This document shows, piece by piece, positions 25,516-37,115 of a stretch of DNA of 64,000 nt (its first letter is position 1; each line of letters opens with the position of its first letter). This DNA comes from Schistosoma mansoni (Eukaryota; Platyhelminthes; Trematoda; Strigeidida; Schistosomatidae): assembly GCF_000237925.1 (NCBI RefSeq), contig NW_017386085.1, positions 248,001 to 312,000 of the forward strand, written 5' to 3'. The notes beneath the pieces are model-generated. The model was not told the origin of the DNA, did no database searches, and saw nothing but the letters and a program-made list of their open reading frames with translations. Position numbers and translations under genes: made by a program.

Positions 25516-26784
25516 AACGACTGCATTGTATCCACTCTTCCTGTTTCACAGATATTTACTTATCAGAATGAATTTTCGTATTACCTTTATGCTCATTAAC
25601 GATGAGATCACTAGTTAAAGTTAATTGTAAATGTTAAGAAATTAGTTATTACTAACTAAGCTAACTCTTGATAATCGATCGTGGACGTCCACCATATTGT
25701 ACAATATATGAAAAACAACCCTAATAAACTTAAGGAGCAGGATCAAGTGTCTGAATGATTATGGACACCACAAATTTCCTACCGTTAAATAATAAAATCT
25801 GAAGATTGAGTTTATATATAAAAGCAAGTTTTAAAAAGAACTGAGACTTCAGTGAGAGCGCATGCCTCATAAGTCGGATTTCTGCCATAAATAGTCCAAA
25901 ACCACACCTTACTTTATGACTCGCACAATGTAATAGTGTTAATAACCTCTCAGGAAAATACTTGCCTCGTTTTTAATGATGTTTGTATCATCGGTTCTTA
26001 CACAGATCATTGTATTCAGATTACCACAATTTATGCATACCTCTTGTTATAAAACACATCCTGCTCGATTGAGGACTAACATGGTCCATTCAGTTTCCTG
26101 TTCTTCACTAAATGAAAGTGACTCTTACTACCAAGTGTTTTGGATGGGATACCTTAAAAATAGACATGAAGAAATAGAACTGAGTTATGATAATTTAGTT
26201 TTATTGGAATATAACGACGGTAAGAGCCACTTTCAGTGGGGTACCACGATTATTAAGTGAAAACCTGCCCTACGTGTGGCAAAATGATCATAGTGTTACT
26301 CGATATGTCACAGTGAGGAAGTATCAATACCAGGTGTACAAGACTGGCCAAAGTTCCATGTAAGCATCTATCCAAATAGTAATCATCTAACATCCTATTT
26401 TAAAGACGTTTTAGGTAGTTAATATATGAAACCCGTCTTCATTTATGAAAGTCTTATACCATTTCAGCTGCTATAACTATTTTTTCTGTCCTTCAGTTAT
26501 TGGGTACATGAATCCCTATCTAATCGTCTCTCATTTTCTTAAGGATAGATGAGGGCCGAAGTATCCCGGCAATCAGTGTTCTGCTTGGGTTTTTCATCAT
26601 TTAGTATAGCAACAATTTATAATTCTTATATAATACCGTACGAGCAAATGCAACTAGTATTCATCCAAACTAATTTAGTCTGATGAACAATGACTGAACA
26701 ATATAAAATGTTGTGATACATAGCCAAGATAGCTGTAATTTTCGTATGAAGCGAATATTCTATTTCATTTAATCGTATTCACAG
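25516..26784. other. Region upstream of the MDH1B exons
   Basis: Should hold the MDH1B promoter and first small exon, which I could not identify. An open frame at 25976-26260 has no recognised family. Confidence 0.4.
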
Positions 26785-26897
26785 GAAAGTGTAACTGTCC
26801 GTTTTATGCACGAATCGAACTTTTGGCAGACAAACTGTCACTAAATCTACCCAATTTCAGAGTTACAAAAATAGTCAAACAACCCCAAGATTGGAAA
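26785..26897 (+). CDS. MDH1B: MDH1B exon, thioredoxin-like head
   Basis: The acceptor is ATTCACAG. Two bases complete a codon left by an upstream exon that I could not place; human MDH1B has only about eight residues before this point, so the missing start exon may be tiny. The donor is AAA|GTAAGT, phase 0. Confidence 0.85.
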
Positions 26898-29800
26898 GTA
26901 AGTGAATTACCTTATGTATATCCACCAAAAACTAGGAATTCACGGAATGGATTACAAAAAAGCATGGTTGGTTTGTGGAAGAATCACCTGTTGTATGGAG
27001 AGAATTAGTGGATCAAGGAGGAAAAGGAATTTTAATTGGAGGTGCAAACGAATTTCAAGAGTTAGTTGCTGCTTATTACGGTGAACAAACCTTGATGCGT
27101 ACGGATGAAATGTTGAATATCATGAAGGACAATATAAAATATAAGATTCAAGAAGATCAAGAGCAACAAATGAAAATCAACAACACACCATCCCCATCAA
27201 ATGTGATAGTTATTGGTGCCGCTGGGTTTGATATTAGTGATTTTCTGGCTAATATATTAAATGGGGAGGTTTTCGGTGATGAGATGATAGAGTTATACTT
27301 AAATGACGAAGTAAAAAATAAAAATAAGTTGTTCGAACTGAGAGAAGTGCTCGAGGAAGCAGCTCTTCCTAAACTCAGTAGAGTACATATTAGTGACGAT
27401 GTTGATGAATGTCTCACACATGCAAAGCAAGTCATCATTCTAGATGTCATCCCAAGAGAAGGTCCTAGTTTTTCAGATATTAGGACACAAGATGAGTGGG
27501 AACCAAGAAATGAGTGGTTATTACGACGCTTTTTGTATTTTGATAAACTTGGACAAAAAATGAAACAAAAATGTCCGAAATCTGTCAGAGTCCTATTAGC
27601 TGGAAACATAGCAGCAGACACATTTTTCATGGAAATGACCACACCTACATGTTTTGACGTGACAACACTTCACAGAAGAACGAAAGGGAAGATACCGCCA
27701 GCACAAATAGTTGGTCTAGTGAAGCCACTTGAATTGAGAGCAAGAGCTGCTGTAGCTAAACACCTGAAAGTCCGCACATATGATGTCACTGATGTCGTAA
27801 TTTGGGGGAACTTAGGGAGTTCAGTATCCTTAGATTTATCACGTTCTTGTGTGTCTTGTAGAAGACACTTTGATGCGGGTGTTGTTGGCGGAAACCACAT
27901 TCGACTTCCAGCCTTGAGTGTAGCTGAGAACCCACAGTGGCTACGCAAAGAACTACTGAGTGAACTACGGAAAGCAAACAGTACCAGAAAACCTGAGTAT
28001 ATAGGACTACTTTATGAAAATGCTATGACTGAGTGCTTAAAAGAATGCTGGAACAGTAACCAAAACGATCCTAACCAAATTACTTCACTCGTTATGATAT
28101 CAAGAGGTAAATAGAAAAAACCCTGTATGACTTTTAATAACTAGCTCCTACTCAACTTAAATCGGTTTTTTATTTAATGACTATAACATCTTGATACTAG
28201 TCAAGCTGAACTATACATAAAGACAAGGAAATATGAATATTAGAAAATCAACCGATTGAATCATTCTCTCAGTAAGCTGTCTAACGAATTCCATGCTTGG
28301 AAACGAAAGCTTCAAATATTTCCGTATGTACCATACCATATAGAGATCAGAGTGGCAAGCAAACTAGATTCGAATTACTAGTCACTATATATCGACAGAC
28401 AACAAACTATTTGATTGCCTAATCCTGTATATCTATGAGTGAACTTCAAAAACTGAGAACGTAATCATATGCAAGATTGTATAGTATTTCTTATACGAAA
28501 ACCTGTTGGGTGATATCAACAACTAATATATAAACGTGTTCGTTGGGTTTTCCTTTTGTGTTAACATTATTTGTGAGATTACATCAATCCCGAATAGGTG
28601 GTCCCCAACAAAATTACAGGACGATTGTAAAAGCATTGATAGCCTGGAAACGTGATACTCAACTATCTATCAGAAAATAAACATATTCTAGAGCAGTTTA
28701 AACTGTACGACTGGGATACTAGGTGCGTAAACCATGTGCATGCTAAAGATGTCCTTCCATAAATATCTCTGACCAGTCATTAAAATGGGTAAGATCACAT
28801 AAAGGAGTTAATAGTCACTACCTTCTAAGAATAACGACATTTGGTGAAACAGCATTGTCACCAAAACCTTATGATGGAGAGATCAAGGGATCTGTCCACG
28901 GAGGCCTTGGTTTACACTATACAAGAAAGGCTGAAACTCTGTAAATAGGGGTTTCAATGCAAAGAATTAGTAGCTGACACGATTTCGGGTATATCATAGT
29001 GCCAAAGACATTCTTTATAGTTAATACGTCATCACTGTTCATTAATCTGTCCCATATCCATTCACCAGATGGTAATCTAATCCGGTTCATTCCGTTATGA
29101 TATTTGAGTATGACTGCTTGAAGCGATGTGCCATTGTGAAACTTCACGTTATTTGTCAGCTTTTTTCAGGGCTACACAAACTAGGAACAGTAAGCCACTT
29201 CATGCACCAAACTGACAAATCTTTTAAAGGAACACTCGATCCGATCACTTAGCCTCATCTAATAACCCCAGAAGGAGTCTACACGGCAACCTGAACACGA
29301 GCAAAGGTGCGAAGACTGGTGGTAAAGATTTACTTAACTCCCGAAATAAATCTAAATGATTCAAGAAAACATCGTATTTTATATGGCTTACTTAAAGTTA
29401 GATTACCAGTCGAACAATCGAACTAAGTTGTGTTGGAAAGTAGCAATTTAATAAGTTACTGTGTGAACACATATCTAAAATATGCAATTAAGCATTTATA
29501 ATCTTTCTTAAGATGTGAATACACGTCATACACGATTGAAAAAAACCGATTCCATGTCATTCACATCCTAAATTATCACGTTATTACTCGTCATATCCCA
29601 AATAACTTCAAACACAAGGAAAAATCACCAGGTGCAGCTAATTTCTACTGACGAGAAGTGTTATCAGACTACGGATGCCTCACACTGAGTATGTTAAATA
29701 TGAAGCAAATTACTGTCATATTAGAATATTATGGATAGTGAGGTGATGGAGAATATTTGTTGTTAAGATGGATGATATTGGTGGTTTTAGATTCTCTAAT

Positions 29801-32800
29801 TAGGATGGTTTGATTGTGAAGCCTTCAGTGTCTACAAACAGAAGTGAGCATTTTAAAATTATCTCCAAAGCGTTAAATCAACCATTATGACCTTATTTAT
29901 GACAGTACTTATGAACAATTTATACCGATGAATTCTAATTTATAATCGCCGTTGAACTTTTACGAAAATTACATACTCGTTAGAGTAATGAGAACAAGGG
30001 TACCATTGGAATTGAATTCAGATAACTAATACCCCAAACAATCAGACAGGCAACAATGCAGTCCACAGAACCTTTGTAGTCAATCACATGCATAATTTCA
30101 GGGTTAATCAAAGTATAAAGGCAGACAACAGAATTAGGTTGATTTATTTAGTCGTTACTATCTAGTATCATATACAGTATGTACTTATACAGACTTGTCT
30201 CGCAGACCTATTACATTTTAGTAAACTAAAAACTCCGGGCAGAGCTTTGATTTATATGTACAAGTAAAAGAACAAATTAAAGTAAAATACGTGCATATCG
30301 AGTCTAAACGTAGATAAGGAAATAAAAATGACATGATGTAGAGAAAATTCAGTTTTTAAAAGCTTTAGTGTGCCAAACCTCGAAAATGATCAATATAATA
30401 TGATTGAAACAGTTTTCAAAACGTTCATATCTCAAAAATAAAACCCAGATATAACAGGAAGTTGCTGTACAATGACCGTAACGCCAAATGTTAAACAGTA
30501 TATCAAAATCCTTTAGTTATGTCTAGAAAGTTTAAAACTACACTGGACAGATAGTTCTGACGTAGATATTATAGCCCATTTATAGCGCTGTGTTCATTAA
30601 ATAGCTGTTTGCTTGCTTTCAGACTGGTATGGAGTACCCGAAGGGATCGCATTTTCGTTTCCTGTTATATGCGGCTCCTACGGATGTTGGTCGATTGTGG
30701 AAGATATGCTTCTTACGCCAGAAGTTGAAACTCAGTTGAAAACATCCATTCGAGTAAGTATTAATGTTATCACTAGAATGACATTCGCTTTACCCTTCCA
30801 AATGGCAATGAAACACAGGATGTGAATACACTTTATCAGTACATATTCGGATTATTCTTACTCAGTCCACCACTAAAATTAAATTTATACCTGTAAGGTC
30901 GGAAACATTTGGACTATTTCCCATTGAAATTTAGTTAATTTTCAAGTTTAGATATGAGCAACGTAAAACTTTATTTAAGCTTTAATTTATTTTAATCTTC
31001 CTAATAGTGAATATGTGATCACCTACTTCTGAATAAAAAAAATCTCGGTGAAAAAATGAATCTAATTAAATGTAAAATTTCCCATGCGATTCATTTGACA
31101 AAATTTAAGAAAAGGTACTTAATGTTTAATTCGAAATGTAAATCTGTTTAAATAATCGTAAGTTCAAATAAATTGCATCCAGTCGAAGTTAGAGTTCAAT
31201 AAGTATTAAGGTTAGCAAGTAGATAAAATGGAATACAATGTACAAATGAATATCTGATGTTTTATTAGAAGGGGTTTTGTGAAGATTTGGCATTTTCAAT
31301 TGACTCATGCTTTCAACTATGGAAATATTATTCCACCCAACGTACTTTGTATATTTACAAGCCCCCAAAATGCCCCGATACAGTCGAGGGTGAGGAGAGT
31401 CCGCTCTCCCTGTCGAAATGCTCGCACATGGCCACGCGTATACAGCTACGGCCACGGAGGTTCTACTCACTTCCTTCTCGCGGCACCGGTGTTGTCTACG
31501 TAATTGAAGACGACAAGCAAATATCCCGCGCTTTAACTGGGTTGGTGAATATGGAGGATCCAACTAGAGTTGGAAAACCCTGATTCCAAACCAATGGCGT
31601 ACACGGGCTCCAGGACCCTGGGGGAACAAATGGAGTATGAACCAACTGTTGATCACCAGCTGCCGTGGAACTGCATCTCATTACGTTATTCCACTGCCTT
31701 GTGAGACAGACCTTTGAGTCGAAGGCTCCAAGTGTGCCCCCCCCCAAAGGAAACCACCTGCTTCGGTCTGGGAACCCGGGAAGTACCACAGCCCTCACAC
31801 ACTAATGATAATCGCTACTGGTCTCATTGTTATTGTGTGGCGCATAAGTATTTAGTGCCCCCTTGTACCAATGTTTATGTGTTCAAATAAATAAACCATG
31901 GTTTATCCGCATTCAATAATTTAATTAATCAAATAATATGTACGAGATATTAGCGAAATTCAAATTTTTATAAAAGCGAGGCTTGGTTACAACAGATAAG
32001 GGAGCAAATATTTTGGAGTTTTGAACTTTATTTTACACCATCTGCAATAAGGTACATTAGAACTAACAATGATCCTACAGCCTAAAAGAATGAACCAAAC
32101 AGAAATAGTCGTGTCAAAAATATATACTTATCTAGGGAGTTCAATTTTTAATCCCAAGTTTAGTAGGAAAAAGTAAAGTGCCTGCTTTGTATTCATCTGT
32201 GTGAAGAAAGGATTACTTTGATATACAATGTTGATTAGTTTAGTGTTCTATCATTTATTAGTTATTGTATTCCTCTGAGTTATTCTAAAGTCATTCATCA
32301 GTCAGCTACCTTTCCTAGTGATGACTCTTCTCAGAACGTTGAATAACAATGCCACGTTTCGTAATTTTTGTGTTGTCTTAAGATTTTTGGTTAAGTTTCG
32401 AGTTAGTCATTTAACGCTGTTAGTAAAACGAAATTTCGTTTCAATGCACAAGACTTATTGTTTTACTTTAGAGTGTCCTCGAAGATTGGGCGGTTGTTGA
32501 TCCCTTGCCATTGGAAGAGTTTTTAAGAAAAGGTAACTTTGTTCTATTGTAAATATCGTATTAAATTTTATAGACCAAAAACCCAAAGATAGCTATAAAG
32601 AATATCAGGCACAAGATAATGAAGAGAATTAGAAAGCAACTGGATAATGATAACAAAGCATCGAATTTTGCAAAATAATTAAAACAAAGGATTATTCGCC
32701 ACACACAAAAAACAGATTAACTCGGTACATAAAAAATAAGGATAGTTAAAAAGAGACAATAAACTACAATAAATAAAACATGTTTGAAAGAGGTTTGATA

Positions 32801-34110
32801 ACCTTTTAATAAAAAAGTTGAGTTGACTTTATATTTTAAACAAATGTATTCATGAAAAAGTTATAAAATAATGATAGAAAAGAGCACTTATTTTAAAGAA
32901 GTTATGTGGTCTTGACTTGTATTTGTTAAAAACATATATTATTAGAACATTTTGCACAGAGAAAAAATCTAATCGACCAGCATATTCAAACTTAAAGAAA
33001 GTATTACTGGACGGTTCTAGGTGCCAAACAAGATTAAGCTTCATTGAACTTTGCGACTGATTTTTTTGGATTTATCAGCTATGGGTCTGGGTTTATTATC
33101 AGCTGCTATGTGTCGTTGGTATAAGCTGGTGAAGATATATATGCATAAATGTAATTGGTTTGATTTTGGTAATAATTATATTTAACTGAAAAATTTTATC
33201 GAAGAATTAATGAATTATGAATCTTATCTGTAAGCTGTAAGACATACAGTGAAAGCTTACTTTCTTTAAAATTGACTGTATATGTCTCAAACAAGTAATG
33301 ATAAACATGGCCTATTGAACTGAGCAGTTTTGATAGGTGAAGACTATCTCACTGGGGTCTGAGTTTATCATAACGAATCTTTGAAGACAATGAGTATTAT
33401 CCCTTAGGATTGGTCGCGATGGCCCAGATGTACTTGGTCTGTTTTCTTTTAGATCGTGTGTTTAGAAATTATCTTATAGTTTATACGGCGAATTTAGTCT
33501 CGAACCACATTATCTTTTTTAATACCACTGATCCTGTTAACACTCTACTACTGTGAAATTTGTCCTGAGAATCTTATATTGATGGGGAGTGGTAACGGGA
33601 GCCAATGCACACGCGTGCCAGGTTCTAAGTCGCTTACGATTGATTGAGTGGACAAACATGAACAATGGGTTGAGGGCTTCTTGTTGATTAAACGTGAGTA
33701 TCCCACAAAAAAATCAAATAGATTCCTGCATAATTTTCAAACTATAAAATTACCGTTATGGTTTATCGGCTTTCATTAATCTAATATATGTTTTTTAATT
33801 ATTTATATTATAAACAGTTGTGACACATAAAGTGTCGCCTTTCTGTTTTAGTAATGTACATACTGCAGAAACCGAGGTGAAATACAACTACGTTATACAA
33901 AGACAGCAAATATCTCATGAAAATGAGTGTCTATTGTTTAAAACCAATTATTCAACAAAGAAACTTAAACCGCTTTTAGACAGAATGATTTTATTAGGAG
34001 TTACGAAACATCATGTCGATAATGAAGACTCTAATGTATATTACTTACACCTGCCACGCCTCATGAAGCATAAGCCGAGAATCAGGATTGTACAACCAAC
34101 TTTGTCTTAG
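26785..34110 (+). CDS. MDH1B: MDH1B-type malate dehydrogenase-like protein (5 exons, start exon missing)
   Basis: Exons 26785-26897, 26936-28106, 30623-30753, 32472-32532 and 33818-34110 join in frame to about 588 residues plus a missing start. The N-terminal part (CNCPFYARIELLADKL) matches the thioredoxin-like head of vertebrate MDH1B. It is followed by WRELVDQGGKG, an NAD-fold glycine motif (VIVIGAAGF) and VIWGN. Active cytosolic MDH has IWGNHSS with the catalytic His. Here it reads IWGNLGSS, and human MDH1B (IWGNISG from memory) also lacks the His, so malate dehydrogenase activity is doubtful. MDH1B is linked to ciliated and testis tissue in vertebrates; its role is not established. The C-terminus (last 97 codons) is longer than and unlike the human one. 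The first intron is only 38 bases. Confidence 0.9.
26936..28106 (+). CDS. MDH1B: MDH1B main exon
   Basis: The exon starts GAA TTC ACG GAA TGG after a 38-base intron and ends AGA G|GTAAAT in phase 1. It encodes the NAD-binding half and most of the MDH-like fold: GKGILIGGANEF, VIVIGAAGF, VRVLLAGNIAADTFF and DVVIWGN. A small ORF read through the donor stops at once in the intron. Confidence 0.92.
28107..30622 (+). other. MDH1B intron 2
   Basis: Apart from the remnant at 28880-29350, nothing recognised. Confidence 0.5.
28880..29350 (-). repeat. Probable retroelement remnant
   Basis: Bases 29225-29350 are homologous to the repeat at 19220-19330. On the minus strand below it is a 76-codon open frame (28917-29147; RIRLPSGEWIWDRL) with no family match. 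It may be the end of an LTR-element polyprotein beside its LTR. In an MDH1B intron. Confidence 0.3.
30623..30753 (+). CDS. MDH1B: MDH1B exon
   Basis: The acceptor is CTTTCAG, and AC completes a GAC codon with the previous exon. The exon encodes WYGVPEGIAFSFPV, matching the MDH1B segment that reads FGIPKGIVFSMPV in human (from memory). The donor is CGA|GTAAGT, phase 0. Confidence 0.9.
31359..31904 (+). mobile_element. Short internally deleted RTE derivative
   Basis: Plus orientation: starts GCCCCCAAAATGCC, runs through the RTE leader (GTCGAGGGTGAGGAGAGTCC, TTGGAAAACCCTGATTCC), then jumps to the RTE tail (TGTGTGGCGCATAAG, ACCAATGTTTATGTG) and ends AAATAAATAAA. About 546 bases, no coding part. 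In an MDH1B intron. Confidence 0.82.
32472..32532 (+). CDS. MDH1B: MDH1B small exon
   Basis: This 61-base exon (AG|AGTGTC to AAAG|GTAACT) encodes SVLEDWAVVDPLPLEEFLRK. It is not recognisable by similarity. It is placed because it keeps the frame between the flanking exons and has good splice borders. Confidence 0.65.
32533..33817 (+). other. MDH1B intron 4, nothing recognised
   Basis: AT-rich, without open frames or repeats that I can name. Confidence 0.5.
33818..34110 (+). CDS. MDH1B: MDH1B terminal exon
   Basis: The acceptor is AAACAG, and TT completes a Val codon after the phase-1 exon. It is open for 96 residues to TAG at 34108-34110. The protein is basic at its end (KHKPRIRIVQP) and has no family match that I recognise. 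An RTE fragment begins immediately downstream. Confidence 0.7.
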
Positions 34111-34119
34111 GCTCTCCTT

Positions 34120-34680
34120 TTTAGCTGTTTTCAGGTGTTATTCAATCCTTTGATGTCTGCCTCCGATTCACAGTACAATGAGTTCTTTGGTCTGCCTCTT
34201 TACCTTTTCCCTTCAGGATTTCAAGTTAGCGATTGCCCCGTGATGCAGTTTGATGATTTCCGAAGTGTACATCTTACCGACCTCCGGCGTCTTTTCCTAA
34301 CTTCTTCTTCAGCTGGAAGTTGGTTTGTTCTCTATCACAATAGGTTTTCGATGTTATCCGAATACGAATATTGAGTATCTCATGTAGACAACTGTTTATA
34401 AATACTTGTACCTTCTTAATAATGATTGTGGTTGTTCTTCACACTTCAGCTTCGAACAATAGAACCGTCTTGAAGTTTGCATTGAAACTTCTAACTCTGA
34501 TATTTACTAACAGTTGCTTTGAGTTCTACATGGCTCTCAATTAAAGGAATCCCGTCCTTGCTTTACCAATCCGTCCATTTACATCTGCATCAGATCCTCC
34601 TTGTTTGTCGATGGTGCTGCCCAGGCACATAAAAATTCCCACCTCTTGCAGTTAGTCAACCATTCACAACGTAAAACTTA
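34120..34680 (-). mobile_element. SR2-like RTE LINE, C-terminal fragment
   Basis: The reverse complement matches 39990-40510 of the SR2-like element (thumb region and the [16 protein letters not shown] block, here as its antisense). Frame is broken. It begins just after the MDH1B stop codon and may supply its 3' UTR. Confidence 0.7.
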
Positions 34681-34864
34681 GCGTGTATGTAAATCGGCTC
34701 AAGTTGTCAATCCCAATTAACACAGGGAGATGAAATTGTCAGGCTAAATCCCACAACAGTATAAGCAGTAACAGTATCACTAATAACGGGAAAGATTAGG
34801 TAGGCATCGAAAATAAGTTTCGAGGAGAAAATATAAAGTGGTAAGATAAAACAAAAGATGGGGA

Positions 34865-36425
34865 ATTCAGAATTTGAGGGAAGGTAAAGAATTGATGCAC
34901 TTGAGTCGTTGCAGACGATTTTGAGACACGTCACTTAAAGTCTCTAACCATTGGTTATGATAATTAACCGGGTCATAACAAGGTAGTCTACACCAGTTAA
35001 CATGGTTCAGTCCAACTGCCATTAACTTTATGGACTGGTACCATGTTTTGATTTGGCCGCCCTTTGCTTTCTTCCAACCTGTTCCTACACCAGAAAGCAT
35101 CGCCTGTCGAGTAAGGCTGTGGTTGGGTATACGTAGCACATGTGTCCAAACCACCTCAGTCAATGAAGATTTAACACCTCATCAATTGATTTCCCATCTT
35201 TGCCTATTAGTTTACTCCTAAACCAAGCGTTGTTTCTTCATGGTCTCAAAATAAACATACAATGCCTCGTAGACACCTATGGTCGAATATCAGTAACCTT
35301 TGGCTATTGTCTATTCTAAATGGCTATGCACCACATCTATACAGTAGAACGGAGCGAACTGCTGCACAGTAAAGCCCACCCTCTTGGTCGGAAGACGAAT
35401 ATCTCGCCTACGCCACAAGTGACGCAAGTTGACAAAAGCCAATACTCTTCTGAATTTGTCCCGAGATTTCATCGGACAACAGACGAGAATCTCAAGATAA
35501 GTAAAGTGGTCGATGCGTTCAACTACTTTATTCTCTATCATTAATTCAGGCGATAACGCGAGCCGATCGTGAAGTAATATTTTGCATTTGGAGGGAGAAA
35601 ACCACATCCCAAACATGCTTGCATTGCTGCTTAAGGTGGTCAGAAGACTCTACATTTAGTCAGCTTCTTCATCAAACAGAACTATTTCATCTGCGTACTC
35701 CAAGTCAATAAATGAATCTCTTGGGAGATCAATACCTGAAAAGTCAAACGGTGGAAGTGTTATCCCTAAAAGCATATCTATGGTAAAGTTAAATAAAGAT
35801 GAGAAAACCGGACAACCCTGAGGAACACTACTTCAAGTAACCGGTCTTGATGACAGTTCATCATAAACTCCGACCCGGCTAGAAGTGTTCGAGTAGAGAG
35901 CCTGTAGAAGGTTGATGTACTTCTCTGGAACACCTTTCAATGACAGACACAGAACCTCAAGGAATCCACCTATAGTCAGAGGTCGGAAAGTATGTTTATG
36001 TTCCAGAACCTGCCAAACGATGAATACTTGATCTATACATCCACTTCTAGGTCTGCGACCAGACTAGATTTTTCCGACAGGCTCTTCACAATTTCTAGTT
36101 AGATGCTGAAATATTACTTAGACTAAACGCGTAAAAGTTTCAACTCATCTAGAGTTTCTCCATCAAGTGTGATTGGGTTGATGTTTCCCGTGTTGTATTT
36201 CAGTATTTTGCCCGAAAATTAATATAATGAGAGCATTATTCCTGAGAGTAAGTCTATGATGAAATTGAACAAAGATGGAAATAGTGAACAGCTTTGACGG
36301 ACACCAAATGAGATTGCAAAATCATCCCAACCGTTGCTGCTACCTTGATGTGGTGGTTGGGCTTGCCTATCGTAATGAACCATTCGAGCTATACTGGCTG
36401 GAACAATCATTCCCCAAGGTCCTAC
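34865..36425 (-). mobile_element. RTE LINE fragments of the 49.7 kb type
   Basis: Minus strand, from high to low coordinates: RT palm remnants (FGVRQSCSLFPSLFNFIIDL near 36.3 kb), a second copy of the same block (near 35.8 kb, with EYADEIVLF near 35.7 kb), MWFSPSKCKILLHDRLAL (35.6 kb) and TGWKKAKGGQIKTWYQ (35.1 kb). The repeated palm block shows that two copies overlap or are nested. Frames are broken throughout. Confidence 0.7.
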
Positions 36426-36639
36426 TATGGTGTATGCTACTGATGTGATAGATATAAGTAGTATGTATCAGAATGGCCATCAGACAAATCAAGACAGAAG
36501 ACTAGTAAGTAAGAATTTTTTTCTTCCCAACACGGTGTCAAATATAGTACAAAAAATATCTTGTATTTAAAGTTTTTGGCTGAAAGTAAACCATCATTTC
36601 GGACAGCCAGTAGGCACACAGGGGATCCTTCTTATTTAT

Positions 36640-37115
36640 CCAATAGGGAAGCTACACGTCGACATTCTAGAATGTTCCTCAAGCGGTGAATGAATGGAAT
36701 GTCTTCGGCGTTACTGAATCTTTCATTCGGTTTAGCAACACTCTGATGAAAACTTGTCCTGGTACTGATAGTAGTGTGATGCCTCTAGAGTTCTCACATT
36801 TGCTCGTGTCTCCTTTCTTTGGTGTCTTGATGAGATATTCTTATTTTCAGTCTGTCTGTAGAGCTTGTTCTTCCTCCCAAATCTTCCTAAATAGGATGTG
36901 GAGCATCTGTGCAGTTGCTTCGATGTCTGACTTCAGTGCTTCAGCTAGTATGTTTTCAGGTTCTGCTGCTTTCCCACTCTTGATTTGTCTGATGGCCATC
37001 CTGATTTCTTTGATCGCTGGTGGAGTGGCATCTATGGGAAGGTTTGTAAGTGCTGCTTCGATGTCTGGTGGATTCAATGGAGCTGGTCTATTCAACAGTG
37101 TTTTACCCAACTGAT
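36640..37115 (-). mobile_element. SR2-like RTE LINE, RT N-terminal fragment
   Basis: Minus strand: LLNRPAPLNPPDIEAALTNL, then IRQIKSGKAAEPENILAEAL and the [20 protein letters not shown] block, after which similarity stops near 36690. The last string matches the start of the element at 39281. It may belong with 34120-34680 as one element broken up by the RTE debris between. Confidence 0.75.

Noticed and set aside
25976-26260. 94-codon open frame upstream of MDH1B, tested as its start exon
   Set aside because: The opening residues do not fit the MDH1B N-terminus convincingly and the possible donor is poor.
31189-31798. Overlapping frames of about 100 codons on both strands
   Set aside because: They fall in the non-coding RTE leader copy; the same chance frames appear at 41745, 49645 and 9003.
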